Both the position numbers and the translations under genes were made by a program. DNA of 64,000 nt from Gavia stellata. Its lineage: Eukaryota; Chordata; Aves; Gaviiformes; Gaviidae. The notes below the pieces were generated by a model. It did not search any database, was not told where the DNA came from, and saw nothing but the letters and a program-made list of their open reading frames with translations. Positions 12,721-25,066 of the stretch are shown piece after piece; within the stretch, counting starts at the first letter, position 1, and the number at the start of each line of letters is the position of its first letter. Where the stretch lies: positions 4,836,001 to 4,900,000 of the forward strand of contig NC_082620.1 of assembly GCF_030936135.1 (NCBI RefSeq), given 5' to 3'.

Positions 12721-15700
12721 CAAAATGAAAACATTATGCTCCCCAAAATGCTGTCATGGGGAAGCAACACAGAGGAGAAGGGAACTTCTTGTCATGGTTG
12801 ATTTATGGTTGCTTTGGCTCACAGCCAGCTTGGAATACCCCAAGCCTTTGGAGAACCTATGGAAATAAAATGCTGAGGAAGTTGTACATCCTCTCGAAGA
12901 GTCAACTAAAAACAAAGTGCACATTTTATAAACATGGTGTGCATACACTATTAAAAGACACTCTTTCTGCTGGGTTTTGGCATTGTGTCCAATACTGCTG
13001 GCCAGAAAGGCTGTTTGGGAGCAGGAATTTGGGGATTTCTCAAAAATGACAGTATTGGAAAAATGTTGACATTTCCCACAAAATAAGAGTTCTGAATTTC
13101 TTTTTGGTCAGGAACCATCAAACTGTATCATTTTGCTTCTTTTGAAATAATATCCATGTTCAATACAATTGTATGAACATGATTCTTCCAATTTTAAAAA
13201 GGGAACATGAAAATTTTAACCTTTTTTTGCTCTGTAGTATGTAACTGCCCCTTTATTTGTCAAGAGAAAAGAAACCCACCAAAGGCTTTTAAAGTGTTGT
13301 TATTTTCCTTGTTTTTTTCTGCAATAATCTCCCTTCAGGGACACTAGCTTTGAACTGGTGGTAACAACAGACAGAGTTAATGCAAGTGTTCTTTACAGAG
13401 GTCACCTATGTGCGCATTTAAATTGGGGCAGGTGCTAAAACCCAAACTTAGCATGTTCCTGAGGTGAGGCCAAAGGAAGGCAAACCCTGAGATCACTGAA
13501 TCAAGCTTTGCCACTGACATCAATAGGATTTAGCATAAGTCCATTCCTAATTACAATTGTCATTGAAATTGTAAGGCAAGTCCTTGTTTTTCTGATATCT
13601 AGGCACCGTTGTATGCCATTCATCCCTTGTTGTGTGAGTGTGCTGGCCCTTAACTGTAGCCTTGCTCATCTGTTTTTTATAAAGTACAACTACTATTTCA
13701 GATCGGAAGAGAATGTGTTCTACGCACAAGTATCTTGTCTGCTTCAGAGCACAGCGGTTTCCAAGCGGATGCCACTCTGGCTCCTAGCCCTGTCTTCCAG
13801 AGTCAAGCAATAAATTCCATTCCTTCTACACAGTTTAGCAAAGGCCACATGAGTCATCACTGGGTGTAAGGACAATGATAAATGTTCCCTTAAAATGGTT
13901 TCTGCTTGACTGTTCCTTCTTTAAGAGGCATTTTGGGAAGATCTAATCAGGTTCCTGGAAAGAAGTGCTGCCTGGGGCCCTGACAGGCTGTATAATGCTT
14001 TCTGCTGTGTAAATCTGAAAAGACCCTTCTCCAAGTAATTAAAGATATTGTCCTGCTCCCCAGGGATATTTGCAGTTAGGTTATTCATTTCATGGGCTGG
14101 TTATGGCTTGGCTGTGATGGTAACTGCATGGATCCAGTTGGCTGGCTGGCTGCTTCTGCCCTAGTCACTAAGCCTTGGGTGCAACAGCAAGGTCATTCTC
14201 AGTGGACATAGCCATCACTGTCTCAAAAAGATTTGTTCTCTCAATTAATGCTAAAGATTTCCAAGAAACTTTTGGGTAGAAGGAGATGCTACTGCCAGGC
14301 AGGAAGGGATTTCTTGGTATTAGAACAGAAAATTCAGAGGCTTTGGGTTTGCAAGTGAGCAATTATTTTCAATGTATGTATAATACCTTCTTGACCAGTG
14401 CACTTATCTGGAAGGTGAGGGATTATTTTCAACACCTATGGCTCATGAGTCTGTTGATGATGAGAGGGGTGTAGGACTATTAAGAATTCACAGCTAACCA
14501 CACTTTTTTATGGCAATTTCATTTTCCTTCTCTTCCATCTAGATCCCCTTCACATTAAATAAAGGTAATTGCTTAGTGCACAGAGCCTGCACAGGGAGGT
14601 GCCGCAGATAGTACTGAAACATGAAAAAGAAACATGCAACTTCCGTTGCGTTTTTCATTCCCATGCTCCTACAAACAGAAGCGAAGTTCTCCTGTTTGGG
14701 CAGATGGAAAGGGAATCAGTACTGTGTGCCTCTCTACTGCAGCCTCAGGATCCTGGCAGGGGATTAAATGCATCTCTGCAGCTAAGCCAGTAGGTATGTA
14801 TTGCAGCTGCTGTAAGGAGACCCTCCTGATGCATAAGCAGTGTCCAAGATTGTAGATGAGAAATATAAGCAGGTGGGCAGAATCCTTTCAGCTCTAAGAG
14901 AGTGGTTCTGAGTGACATTAGAGCTGAGATCTTCTGTGAGGAACCTTGGGTGGTCACTACTAAGCCATGTGTATAATTTCTAGAAAATAGAGCCAAATAA
15001 AAAGATTGTAAGGACCTTAAATGAAGTGACTTAAACATCACTTCTCACCCATAGCCTCATGGTATCTCCCCTATTTGAAACAAAGAACATAAATCAGCTC
15101 TGTTGCTAAGCAGCTAAAGAATATGGTTTTTTAATGTTGAACAGCTGAGAATGAACATGTACATGTGTTTGTAAAAGATAATGTCACATACATATAGGTT
15201 TTCTTGCCAGGAAGCTGGGTTTGCTATATGAAACTTAAAAGTACTGCACCTTGAATTTCCCATAATCAGGACAGTTTCTTTTTCCTTGTTCTTTTTAAGT
15301 ACTGTCATTCTTTAATGTGCAGGCAGCACTTCAGTGGGAGCTGTTACTGTAGATGACCATTCTGTGATATTTATGTAGCATGTTCTACAGGCTTAAATCT
15401 CGTCAGCTCTGCACCTTTGTTCTAGGCAGCCCTCCTGTTGACTATTAGCACTAAACTCTCACATTAGATGTCCTGAGAACATGTTATTTTTAGGAAGCTG
15501 GCTGTGATCCGTTCCTAGTCATTGTTGTACCAAAGCCCTGCCTGATCCCTCTGGGAGACATTTACCAAGGTGTCTTAGCAGGCTGACAAGAAGTGGGACA
15601 CATGGGGACAGCTCCAAATGTTTGTCTTTTCCTAAACATAGAAAACATACAATTAAGAGAAAAAGCCCCAGAATTTACTCCTGCAACAAGATACTGACAA

Positions 15701-18700
15701 CACTGTCAGGTTGCAGCAAGTGCAGTACAGGCCAACAGGCCATGAGATTATTCTGCTAGCGCATCTCCATTCTTAAAGTCCTCTCTTTTGACTCCTCTTT
15801 TCCTTGCTTATGGCTTTTGGCAATAAAAAGGTAGGTCAAGCACCTAAAAGTCAGCTGGGAATGCGCATATCCCCATCCATCTGTGACATGTAGGTGTGGC
15901 CTGCAGAGAAGCCATAGGCAGGCATCCTAGGCGCATGTGAAAGAATGTTATTATCAGCTGCAGCAGTGCTGCAGGAAGAAGTGATCTGTTTCTTCAGCCT
16001 GTGGTGCACTTTGGCATCAGCTCTGCCATTAGAAAAAGATCAGTACATGCTTTAAGTGAGTATCAATGCTTCCTTAAATAGCATCAGAAAAGGATATTTA
16101 GCAAGACAAGTCTTGATGTCAGAGAGATCATCTCTGCAAAGGGAGAACAGTCCAGGATTCTTTGGTCCTACTCGCCTCTCCGTCACAGGCTCTGATGGCT
16201 TAGATTTAGTAATTTAATTTGTTCTCTTTCATAGGTTTCCTGCTCCATAAAAGACAGACCTTAGTAACAATCTTGTGAGACTGGAGAGTAAATCTGGAGA
16301 ATAATTCTTTATTGACTGCAACCTGCTTTGAAAAACCCCAATGAAAGAAGCTGCTGGCAATTAACACTGCTCAGTAGGATGAATAAAGGGAGCAAGGTGC
16401 AAGCCAGGTACATGGAAAAGGCTGACCAAAAGGGAGAAATGCAGCACTTCCCTTGGTGATCTGAGCTACGTGTCCACATTTTATAAAGGCTGTTGGTTCC
16501 TACAATTAATGAATGCAGGTCTTAGCACACTGTTCTCTCTTGCATGCTCCCAACGCTTGGGGGTGGCAGGTTCTGGAGACTGCTGCACAGTGGCTCTGCA
16601 CAGCTGCAATGAATAACAGAGGCTGCAAGAAACCTTCCTCTTCCTGCAGGAAAAGCCAGCTGAAGATCTGTATAGTGAAAGCCATGGGAGGCATAATAAC
16701 ATTCCCAGTGCTCCTCTCTGAAACCTAGATGGACTATGTAATTGTGAGCTCCATCCCCTGGTTCCTTATCTGGAAACTATTTACATTTCTGAGACACCAA
16801 GCATCCCCTGGCATGGCCCCAGCCAGCTCCTCCAAGAGATGGCAAAGGAGGTGAGAACTGTGCTGTGCCTGCCTTCACACAGCCAGCTTCTCCTGCCAGT
16901 CTCTGTCTGCAAGCTAGTTTGACAAGACAAGAAAGAAAGAAAAAAAACCCAAAGTCCCAAGACTATTTTTATCTATGATCATGTCCATGGGCCACTCTTT
17001 GTCTAGACAGCTGGTATTAGTATCTGAAGCTGTCCTGGAATCTGAAATACCATTTATTTACAGGGGAAATAAAAGCCCTGGATTAAACAGTTCATGAAAA
17101 TAATCTGGGAACTGACATGGGGCCCAAGGAGACCAAAGGTAACAAGATCTAGAGCAGGCATCTTTGTTTGTCTTGGCTGTGGAGATGTTTTCTCAGAAAA
17201 CAAAACAAAACAACTTCCCCTTCCCAGCCACCCCCCCAAAACAATTTGGCTTCAGGCGAGTGTTTCCTTTTGCTTCCTCCCCTCCCACCTTTGGTAGGCT
17301 GCTTTAAACACATCCCCATCCACCCCCCCAACAAGGAAGTTTCTAAACAAACTGGTCACCCAATTGAGAAGTGGGACTGGAGAGGGGCAGCTCCTACCCT
17401 TCCAAGAAAATCCTTGGAACTGGGAGCTGCTATATTTTCATGCAGAGAGACTCCGAATGTCACAGATGCAGCAAAATGTCGTGTTGACACTGACACGTGA
17501 CAATCTTTTTTGTTTCTGCCTGCAGCAAAAAATAAAAGCAGGGAGGCAGACAGCAGGAGCCCTTGGTCTGCCTTTTTGCTGCCACAGAGGCTCTGCCAGG
17601 CAGTGAGCAGTGCCTACTGCCCTTGGAGTGCCTGCGTTGCGGACCACCTGCTTGGCCTTCACGCTGCACTCATTTTTCCCTGCCAGCTGACAGACTTTAG
17701 GAGGTTTCCAGACATGGAGCTAAGCAGGAAAAGAGCAAAACAAACTTCTGGGCTCCATCTGCTCCCTTCCCTTGAATGAGCAATGCACCATCACCCAGGG
17801 CAGTGTATAAAAAGAGTTTCATGGAGTCACCCTATAATTTTACACAGCAGCTGCCAAACTTCAAAGACAAGCTACACTGAGGTATGAGACCTTCCCCTTT
17901 TAGAAGGAGCCACTGGCTCCTTGTTGAAGCAGAAAGTTCATATTAAGTGAAGCATTAGACCAAATGCATAACCGCTTGGCTAGTGAAGTGCTGCAGTGCT
18001 CAAACCACACCAGGACAGTTCAATCAGTAAGGCAGCAGCTGCAGGAGAACACAGCAATATCAGGCTGGCCATGGACTGTCTTTGTGCAGCGTCGGCACGG
18101 GCAAGAGTTGGGCTAAGGATGATGGGCAGAAGTTCTGAGCAGCTTGAAAGAATTTTGACTCAGAGGTCTTGAGGGGAGAAGCAACCCTGGGTTCTGTGAT
18201 ACTCAAGCTGACTGCTAAGACCTTCTATTTTTCTTTGCTAGTGTCTAATGTGTTTTTTTTTTCATGCCGCCATTCTGGCAGCCCCCAAACATGAATGCAG
18301 AGCATGGGCCATATTTAATGAATCCACCAATTACAGTTGGTAGTCTCATTTTAAAATACAGTCCCAGGAAATCTGCCATTTTAATCCAATGCAGGCAGTA
18401 AAGAGGGAAACAAAAGCCTTGTGCAAATCACCGCTGTTACCTGTGTTCTAAAATTCAGCTATTAAACATGTTAGTTATGAAACTATTCCCTCTTTGTCTG
18501 CTTTGTTTAGAGGCAGATACCATCTTTTATAGTGTAAAGAACAACTAGGACAAAAGACTGCGTATATTACAAAATAACGATCTGCGCCCTTTCTTCTCCC
18601 ATGCTCTCTGCAATCTTTCAAGCATCTGCCACATTACCAAGAGGGCCACTTTCTGTGGAGAATAGCTGAGTTTTGGCTACTGTTGCAAGACTTAATTTAC

Positions 18701-19560
18701 TGGACCATGGGCCTGACCCAAGATGGCCAAACTTGTCATAGTATGGAGACACTGCTAATGAGTTCAGAGTCTGAAAAGACAAATTCCAAAGTGCAAAGAG
18801 AAAAGGATGTTTTCTTTTCCGCTGGACAAAACACAACTTTTCTGGCAGGCACAAGTAGGACAGTCTGTCCACTTTGGCAATACCCTGCACGCCTGGATGT
18901 ACACAAGTGTGTTTTTACATGCAACCCGGTTTGATTACACAATCTCCCTCCAAGAGAATTTGGCAAGAAAGAGATCCGAGAGACTTTAGAAACTGCGAGC
19001 AGTCTGCAGCATGCTGCTTCTCTCACACTATTTCTAGCACCATTTGGAACCCCTGAACACTGGGAAAACAACCAAAGAAAACCACCCTAACTGTTGATCA
19101 GGTACCCAGCCTGCCATTTTGGAGATGCAGCAAGGTTGCAGGTTCAGCCTCAGTTGCCAGCTTGTACCTACCAACCTTTAATCAAACAGCTAAACAGCTG
19201 GGTCCATGATCAGAACACTGAACCAGGCCCCAGGCTAAATCTTTTCCTCCTCTTTGTTTTCCCAAGAATGATTCTGAACCTTTGCCAAATGCATCTGGTA
19301 AGAGATTAACATGCCAAAGGCTTTTCCTGACCAACAATCTTTTTGCACCTTGGCTTCTTCCAAAGTTGGATCTGCTCTTTCAGTGTTCATCCCTTCCTGA
19401 AAACACTGTTTAACACCCATCTGGGGAGATAGTATTTAATGCTGGTGCCCAATTCTCCTAGGCTCCAAGCTAAACTTTCTGGGAAATGCATCATAGCTTG
19501 TCTTGGGATTCTCATGCTTGTTTAGGTTGTAGGTATCCTACCTGTATGACCATAATATTA
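12721..19560. other. Intergenic stretch with one promoter-like site
   Basis: No exon or repeat is recognised. At 17803-17882 a TATA-like box (TGTATAAAAAG) is followed about 75 bp later by a good plus-strand splice donor (ACTGAG before GTATGAG), which could be a first exon of a non-coding transcript but may be chance. Confidence 0.35.
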
Positions 19561-19561
19561 T

Positions 19562-19962
19562 TTTATTTGCATTTGCTGTTTGTAGAGAAACATATGTGTC
19601 TTGTGCTTACTGAAACGTACTTGAGATTAGTGCTAATGCCAGGCAACCTTGAAGAGGAAAACAAGTTTATTCTAGTGAAGGTCATGGTTAGTCTCGACTA
19701 TGAAATTTGAAACACACTTAGCAAACACAAACATAAACACAAGAACATGCAGACCTAAAGCATGCGTGGCACAAGTCTCTTACTCTAAATGTTAGGCATC
19801 CTCCAAGGCATTGCTTGCCTGTGGATCTGCAAGCCCATCTCAGGAGTGTCTGAACTCCAGGATGCAGCTTCTCAGAGTGGGTTCCTGTCCAGAAATGTCT
19901 GTCACCCTTTTAAACTCCAGGTTTATTTGCATTTTTCTGGCTATTTTTTAAATGCAAATAAA
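19562..19962. promoter_or_regulatory. Octamer (POU-factor) motif cluster with 13-bp inverted repeat
   Basis: The 13-mer TTTATTTGCATTT occurs at 19562-19574 and again at 19922-19934. Its exact reverse complement AAATGCAAATAAA lies at 19950-19962, making a perfect 13-bp inverted repeat with a 15-nt spacer. Each copy contains the octamer ATTTGCAT/ATGCAAAT bound by POU/Oct factors. Another octamer lies at 25000-25007. A regulatory role is inferred from motif clustering only. Confidence 0.35.
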
Positions 19963-22900
19963 AATGTCAGATTGCATATGAAGAATCACCTTCTTTCCTT
20001 TCTAATAACGACGATCTTATCACACAGCACTTCACTTTGGAATAGATAGTTGGCATCTGTGAGAACATTAATTGAAAACGTCTGTATTTATCCAAGCAGG
20101 ATGCATCATAAGGACTCCGAGTGCTCATTCTTCTAGATTTCCCTTTGCAAAATCAATTAAAAACTTCATTTCTAGCATTCAGTAAACCTAATTTTCATTG
20201 CTGTAATTTCCTATTGCGCAGCACTGTTTCAGTCAGTTTTCATTTAACACCATTTCAGAGACATGCGATACTTCAATACAGCTTACTGTTTTAAGTGTGT
20301 CAGTGTTGTTATCAAACACCACAGCCAATAACTTCTGAAATCTTGAAATTTTTGCACTGTCTATACCAGGTCAGAATGAAAAATGTCAAAATGTCAGCCT
20401 TAGTGATCAAATTTCCCCACTTGTCTGCTTGATTCACTGTCGTCCCTTGGGTTTCCATACAGCTCATTAAACAGAACAAACCAAAAGCAGGCCTTTATAG
20501 AAAGAAAGTTTGACATGATTAACTAGCTTTGCTGGTAATGTGTGCAACCCACCCAGGTGTCTAGACAGTTTGAAAAATACAGATCATATTTAGGCATAAC
20601 AGCTGTTACTCCTCAAGTCTCTTTTAGACCTCAAATTAAGTAGGAACAGACCCTAACAATATTAGGTGGTCCTCTTCCAAAGGAAACATCCAGCGTGTTG
20701 CGGGAAATGAAGTTACTGATTCAGTAGGTGGCACTTCACCTTTCAGATCAACGTACCACTTGCACAGCCTGCGAGAATGTTCTGCACTCCCAAAGGTACC
20801 TGCTTTGGGAAAAGTTAGAGAATAAAGAGTTCAGAGCCCCGGTTGTGGGAAACCTTCAGTATTTTTTCATAAAAGGAAAAGAAAAAAAAGATCAACACCT
20901 GTGTCCTGGCCAGATGCCAGTTTAGGCAGGTGTTTCTTGCCTGCCCGTGTACCCTTTATAAGTTTGAGAGCATGTTTGCTCATGCAGGTTTTAGACAGTA
21001 AAATTTTGCTAGGCCCTCCTAAATAACAGTTAATGGCTTAACAAGAGGTTATGAGAGGGAACAATGACAGGCTCTGGTAGGAACAGACATTTATGGAAGT
21101 CCTCAGGATAAACAAAGTGCTATCTAGAAGGGTATCCAGAAGTAGCATCTATTTCTCGGCCTCTGTCCCCCACGATACCATTGCATAGCAGTGCTTCCAC
21201 TGGGCCATAAGCTGTCGACTGCAGAACAGTCATACGTGACATTAGAAGAAAATGCAATGCTAGGTGCCTAAGAATTGTGGACCCAAGCCCTTTGATTACT
21301 AAAAGATGCAAGTCTGAGCAAAGTGAAAAACTGCAGGTTAAACCCATTTAACAAGGATTCTGCCTTAAGATGCTCTATTTGTATAGATGTGGTTTTGTAG
21401 GAGCATGAGGGGTGCAGAAGCACAGAAAGCCAAGGATGTGTGCTTCTAAACCTGTAGGCATACTGGAGAAATTTTACACAAATAATGTAACGGGATGGGA
21501 TGCTGCTGAAGCTGGGGAAACACAAAGGAAAGCTTGAGGCATCCCTGTTCAGCAGGTATATCTTGTGGTTGAGTCAAATTTGTCACAGATCTGAAAAAAC
21601 ACAAAGGTCTTTGCCCTGCTTCATTGTATTTGAGAATTTATTGCCCATCTTACTTATGGGGGGGAAAAAGATTTATAACTCAGCTAAGTTACAGCTACTC
21701 AAAGAGGCTGCCCAAGCCATGAACTGTGGGTGTTCAGCATAAGGTTGTTTAGCAAGGCCTAAATTCAGGCCATAAGTGCTTTTATAAGAGACTGTAAATC
21801 ACCTTAACTTTTATACACTGTGGCAACATGTGAGCAGAGGAATGTGACTGGTCTGTGCTAGTCCCAGAAAAGGTCCCAGATGAGGCCAGCAAATGTGCAA
21901 TACCCAGCCTTTGAGTAAAATACTCAGACTTGTATCTCCCCTGTGCTCCGTGCACGCGTGACTAGGGTGAAGGGATGGGAAACCAGCACAGAGGTGCCAC
22001 AGGAACAGACCGCACAAGGGCAGCTTGAACACCCGATGGGAAGAGCATTGCTAAGCAGTAAGCAAATTGTAAAACAAGTCAGACAAAACATCTGGCAGCG
22101 GCTTCAAATAGTTTTCTGTCTGAAGGGCAGACAAGCCTGCAATAGTTTCAAATCAAAACATGTGCAAGGACAGGATCAGTGCCCCAATGTGTTTTGTGCA
22201 AGCATTGAATGAGTTTTGTTCCCTTCGGCATTGTTTTGTATGCCAAGAAAGGTTATGCTTTGGGTTAGGTTTTTAATTTTAATAAACTTTACTAAATAAA
22301 TCACTATGTATTTCCTTCTCCAGTCAAATGCAACTTAGTCTTTGGCATAAGATCAACAGCATTAGTTCTCCATAGGAAGCATATGGGAGAGAGGAGGGGG
22401 GAGCATGCTAGGAAATGTTTTTCATAATTGCCCTACCTTATGCAGGAGAGAAGGTGTGACTGCCAAAATAAGTTCTTAAAAGTATGATGCATACCCTTCT
22501 AAGTCTGCACGTGTCAGGCACAGGAAAACAGAAAATTGCCTTGTGTAGGTACTGGCTAAGGACTTGACAGGTATGGACTGATGTCTAGGCTTCAATAGGG
22601 AAGTTGTTTGAGCTCAGAAATAAATTCTCAGTTCTGCAGATAAAGGAGAGAATTGGCAACTGTCCTCCCATCAAGTTTTTCTGTCTTGACATTGTCATTG
22701 TTCTGACCAAGATCCACAGTAGGAATATTTGCTGGCACAGATATGCTCTGCAGGAGTGTAACCTGCACCCCAGACACACAATTCCTTTCAAAAGGAAAGC
22801 CTGACAAGACTGCTGAAGTTGTGTGACACGCTTCCTTATCAGCTACTAAACTCCTCCACTGAAAACTTCCCCTCTCGCACACTTTCCTAGACTCAAATTA

Positions 22901-25019
22901 CTTTCACCAAAGCCTCAACTTCCCGGAAGAAACAAAAGCTACCCCACTGTTTGTCTAGAGCATCATGATGCCAGATTCTCTGCAGAATTGCCACAGCACT
23001 TCTGTATCACCAGCAAGGCAACAGCAGGCAAACTATCAAAGCCAGAAGCCTCCTATAAAATGTAGGAACAGTTCCACGTGCATAAACGTGATCAGTCAGA
23101 AACAGGAGGAAGATGAAAGATGCTGGCCACGGTTAACAGCGTTGGTTTTCAAGGAAGCCCTGATAGAAATAGGACTTGCAATTTTTAACGCTATTTAAAA
23201 ACGAGTAGGTCTGCCTGCCGCATGCCAGTGCTTGAACACAGGCAAGAGCAGGGAAAGCAGAGAGCCACTGATTCATTAGGAGTTGCTAATCTGTGATATC
23301 ATTTGTTGATTCCACCAGGTCCAATCCCCATCTCATGACTTCCTCCACTGTTGCCATGGCACTGTACATAAATACTGCAAACTCCCAGTCCTGAGCAGGT
23401 CATTTGTTTCAAATATTCCATGCAGCTGGAACACAAGCCTGTTTGGGTGTCTGGAGCTGAGCATGAACTAATTTCTCAGTCTTCTGCACCCGCCCCACCT
23501 TATGCACCCTCCCCAGCCTGCTGCTCTCCCAGAACCCCTCCAGCCACACTCCCCCAAAGCAGAGGCAGCCTTCTACTGAAAGGTAAGGGGAAGTGGACCT
23601 TGTTCACATACAGGCAGAAAATAAGCGTTTCACTGAAGTCTTCCACTGCCTGCAGAAAAACCAAACAAGTGATGATTAGCAAATACATTGGATATTCAGA
23701 CTTAGGATCCAAACACAGTTGTCTTCTACATGTGGGAAAACAAACAATATTAAGACATCCAAAATTCAAAAAGATTCTTGCCCTGACTGGAGGCAAGGAC
23801 AAAAAACAACTTGCTTTTTAAGCTCTCCTCACCCAGTACCATTATAAGGCAGTTTGTAATCATACCTCTGAGCTTTAGTTGAACCTCACATGTTATAATG
23901 TTTGTGTGACTAGATTAAATAATTCTATTTCCACACACAAGTTGGTAGCCACAGGGAAGACAGAAAAGTATGTGGAGAGGAGGGGGAATTAAAACCTTTG
24001 TCATAACAGACAGAAGTACCAAGTCAGTTTGGAGAGGCTTAACCTATCTGCTGGCAGAATTCGAGAGCATCGCTGTATTGCACAGGTTGGAAGTGGAGGA
24101 GACTGAAGGCACTGCCAGCAAGCAACAAACAGTTTGTACTCCACAAATAATATAATCCATATCTTCTCACAGCCCAGGAATAAGGTCTTTTGTGCAAATA
24201 CATCTCTAAACACATGAAAACACAGCAACTTACAGTTGTGGGTAGGGAGGGACTGAAAACTAATACCAAGTGACTTGAGCTAAATCAAGTTCATGACCTG
24301 AAGAAGTTCCCCAGAACACTGAAATCAATCAGCTGTTTTTCACATACAGGGATGAATACACTCAGCTTAACCTGCCACAGCACCTTCTGTATTAACTGTG
24401 CTGTTCTACTGGCTAGGGATCCCTTTAGCCCTCACCATTTTATTTTGCTTTCTTCTATCGCCATCTCCCTTCCTAAGAAAAAGGACAGTCAGGTATCAAC
24501 ATGAAATAGTAGGTTAGCGACTTGTTTTTATATGAGCTGCTTTTCTGGAAGAAACGTTGTTTGCTGCAATGTAGGAGTGAGATTTGCAAGCCTGCACAAT
24601 GCATTATGTTGATTAAGATGACCAGAGCCCTGATCGATTCAATCTACTTGAATCTATTTGAAGGAGTATGGTGCAGTAAGGCAGCTGTAAACCAAGTTAA
24701 ATTAGGAAACCAAGGCTGCTGTCTCATCACAGATGTTATTCAACTCCATCTGGAGTAGCCATTTTCAGGCACTAGTGGCAGCTCTACTAACTGTCAGGTT
24801 ACCACACCCTGCCACCCTGTACCAATAGTTGCAGCTTACCTTCCACATGCACACACCTTTTAGATGCCATCTTCAAATGGATATTCTTCCAAGCAGAGAT
24901 AAGGCCTCAACAGCCCTTGCTTTACCTGTTTGGGCTGGCTTCTTGGGAATAAGGTCACCGTTCATGTAGAAACTAGATACAAAGAACTCTGATCCTTTAA
25001 TGCAAATAAAAACCAGCAT
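19963..25019. other. Intergenic stretch downstream of SPSB1
   Basis: No coding exon or repeat is recognised. The part from 20.1 to 20.4 kb is A/T-rich with homeodomain-type TAATT and CAATTA motifs. A plus-strand donor-like site (GAAAG before GTAAGG) lies near 23582 after a C-rich stretch, but no gene can be built around it. Confidence 0.4.
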
Positions 25020-25038
25020 CAAGTAATATTTAATAAAG

Positions 25039-25044
25039 TTTATT
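25039..25044 (-). terminator. SPSB1: SPSB1 poly(A) signal AATAAA
   Basis: The minus strand reads CCTAATAAACTTTATTAAATATTACTTG, with the consensus hexamer AATAAA at 25044-25039. Cleavage is expected about 15-25 nt further on, near 25020. It lies about 2 kb after the stop codon. A plus-strand AATAAA a few bases away (25032-25038) is the palindromic counterpart and is not needed by any recognised gene. Confidence 0.7.
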
Positions 25045-25058
25045 AGGTTACTGAGTAT

Positions 25059-25066
25059 TATCTACA
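25059..25066 (-). promoter_or_regulatory. Pumilio-type element TGTAGATA in 3' UTR
   Basis: The minus strand carries TGTAGATA, a match to the Pumilio recognition element TGTANATA, about 15 nt upstream of the SPSB1 poly(A) signal. Pumilio proteins repress or destabilise mRNAs with such sites near the 3' end. Function here is inferred from motif and position only; an 8-mer with one free base also occurs by chance. Confidence 0.3.

Noticed and set aside
15340..15375. ATTCTGTGATATTTATG resembling a CR1 tail
   Set aside because: The preceding sequence lacks the CR1 TTCCAACC and GATGATCTT blocks.
23420..23821. 133-codon plus frame with an internal GTAAGG donor-like site
   Set aside because: No domain, no matching acceptor or further exon, and the open frame continues straight through the donor.
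1..25019. Search for SLC25A33, the usual downstream neighbour of SPSB1
   Set aside because: No mitochondrial carrier motif (PxDxxKxR type) was found in the translated frames. The gene is probably beyond the left edge.
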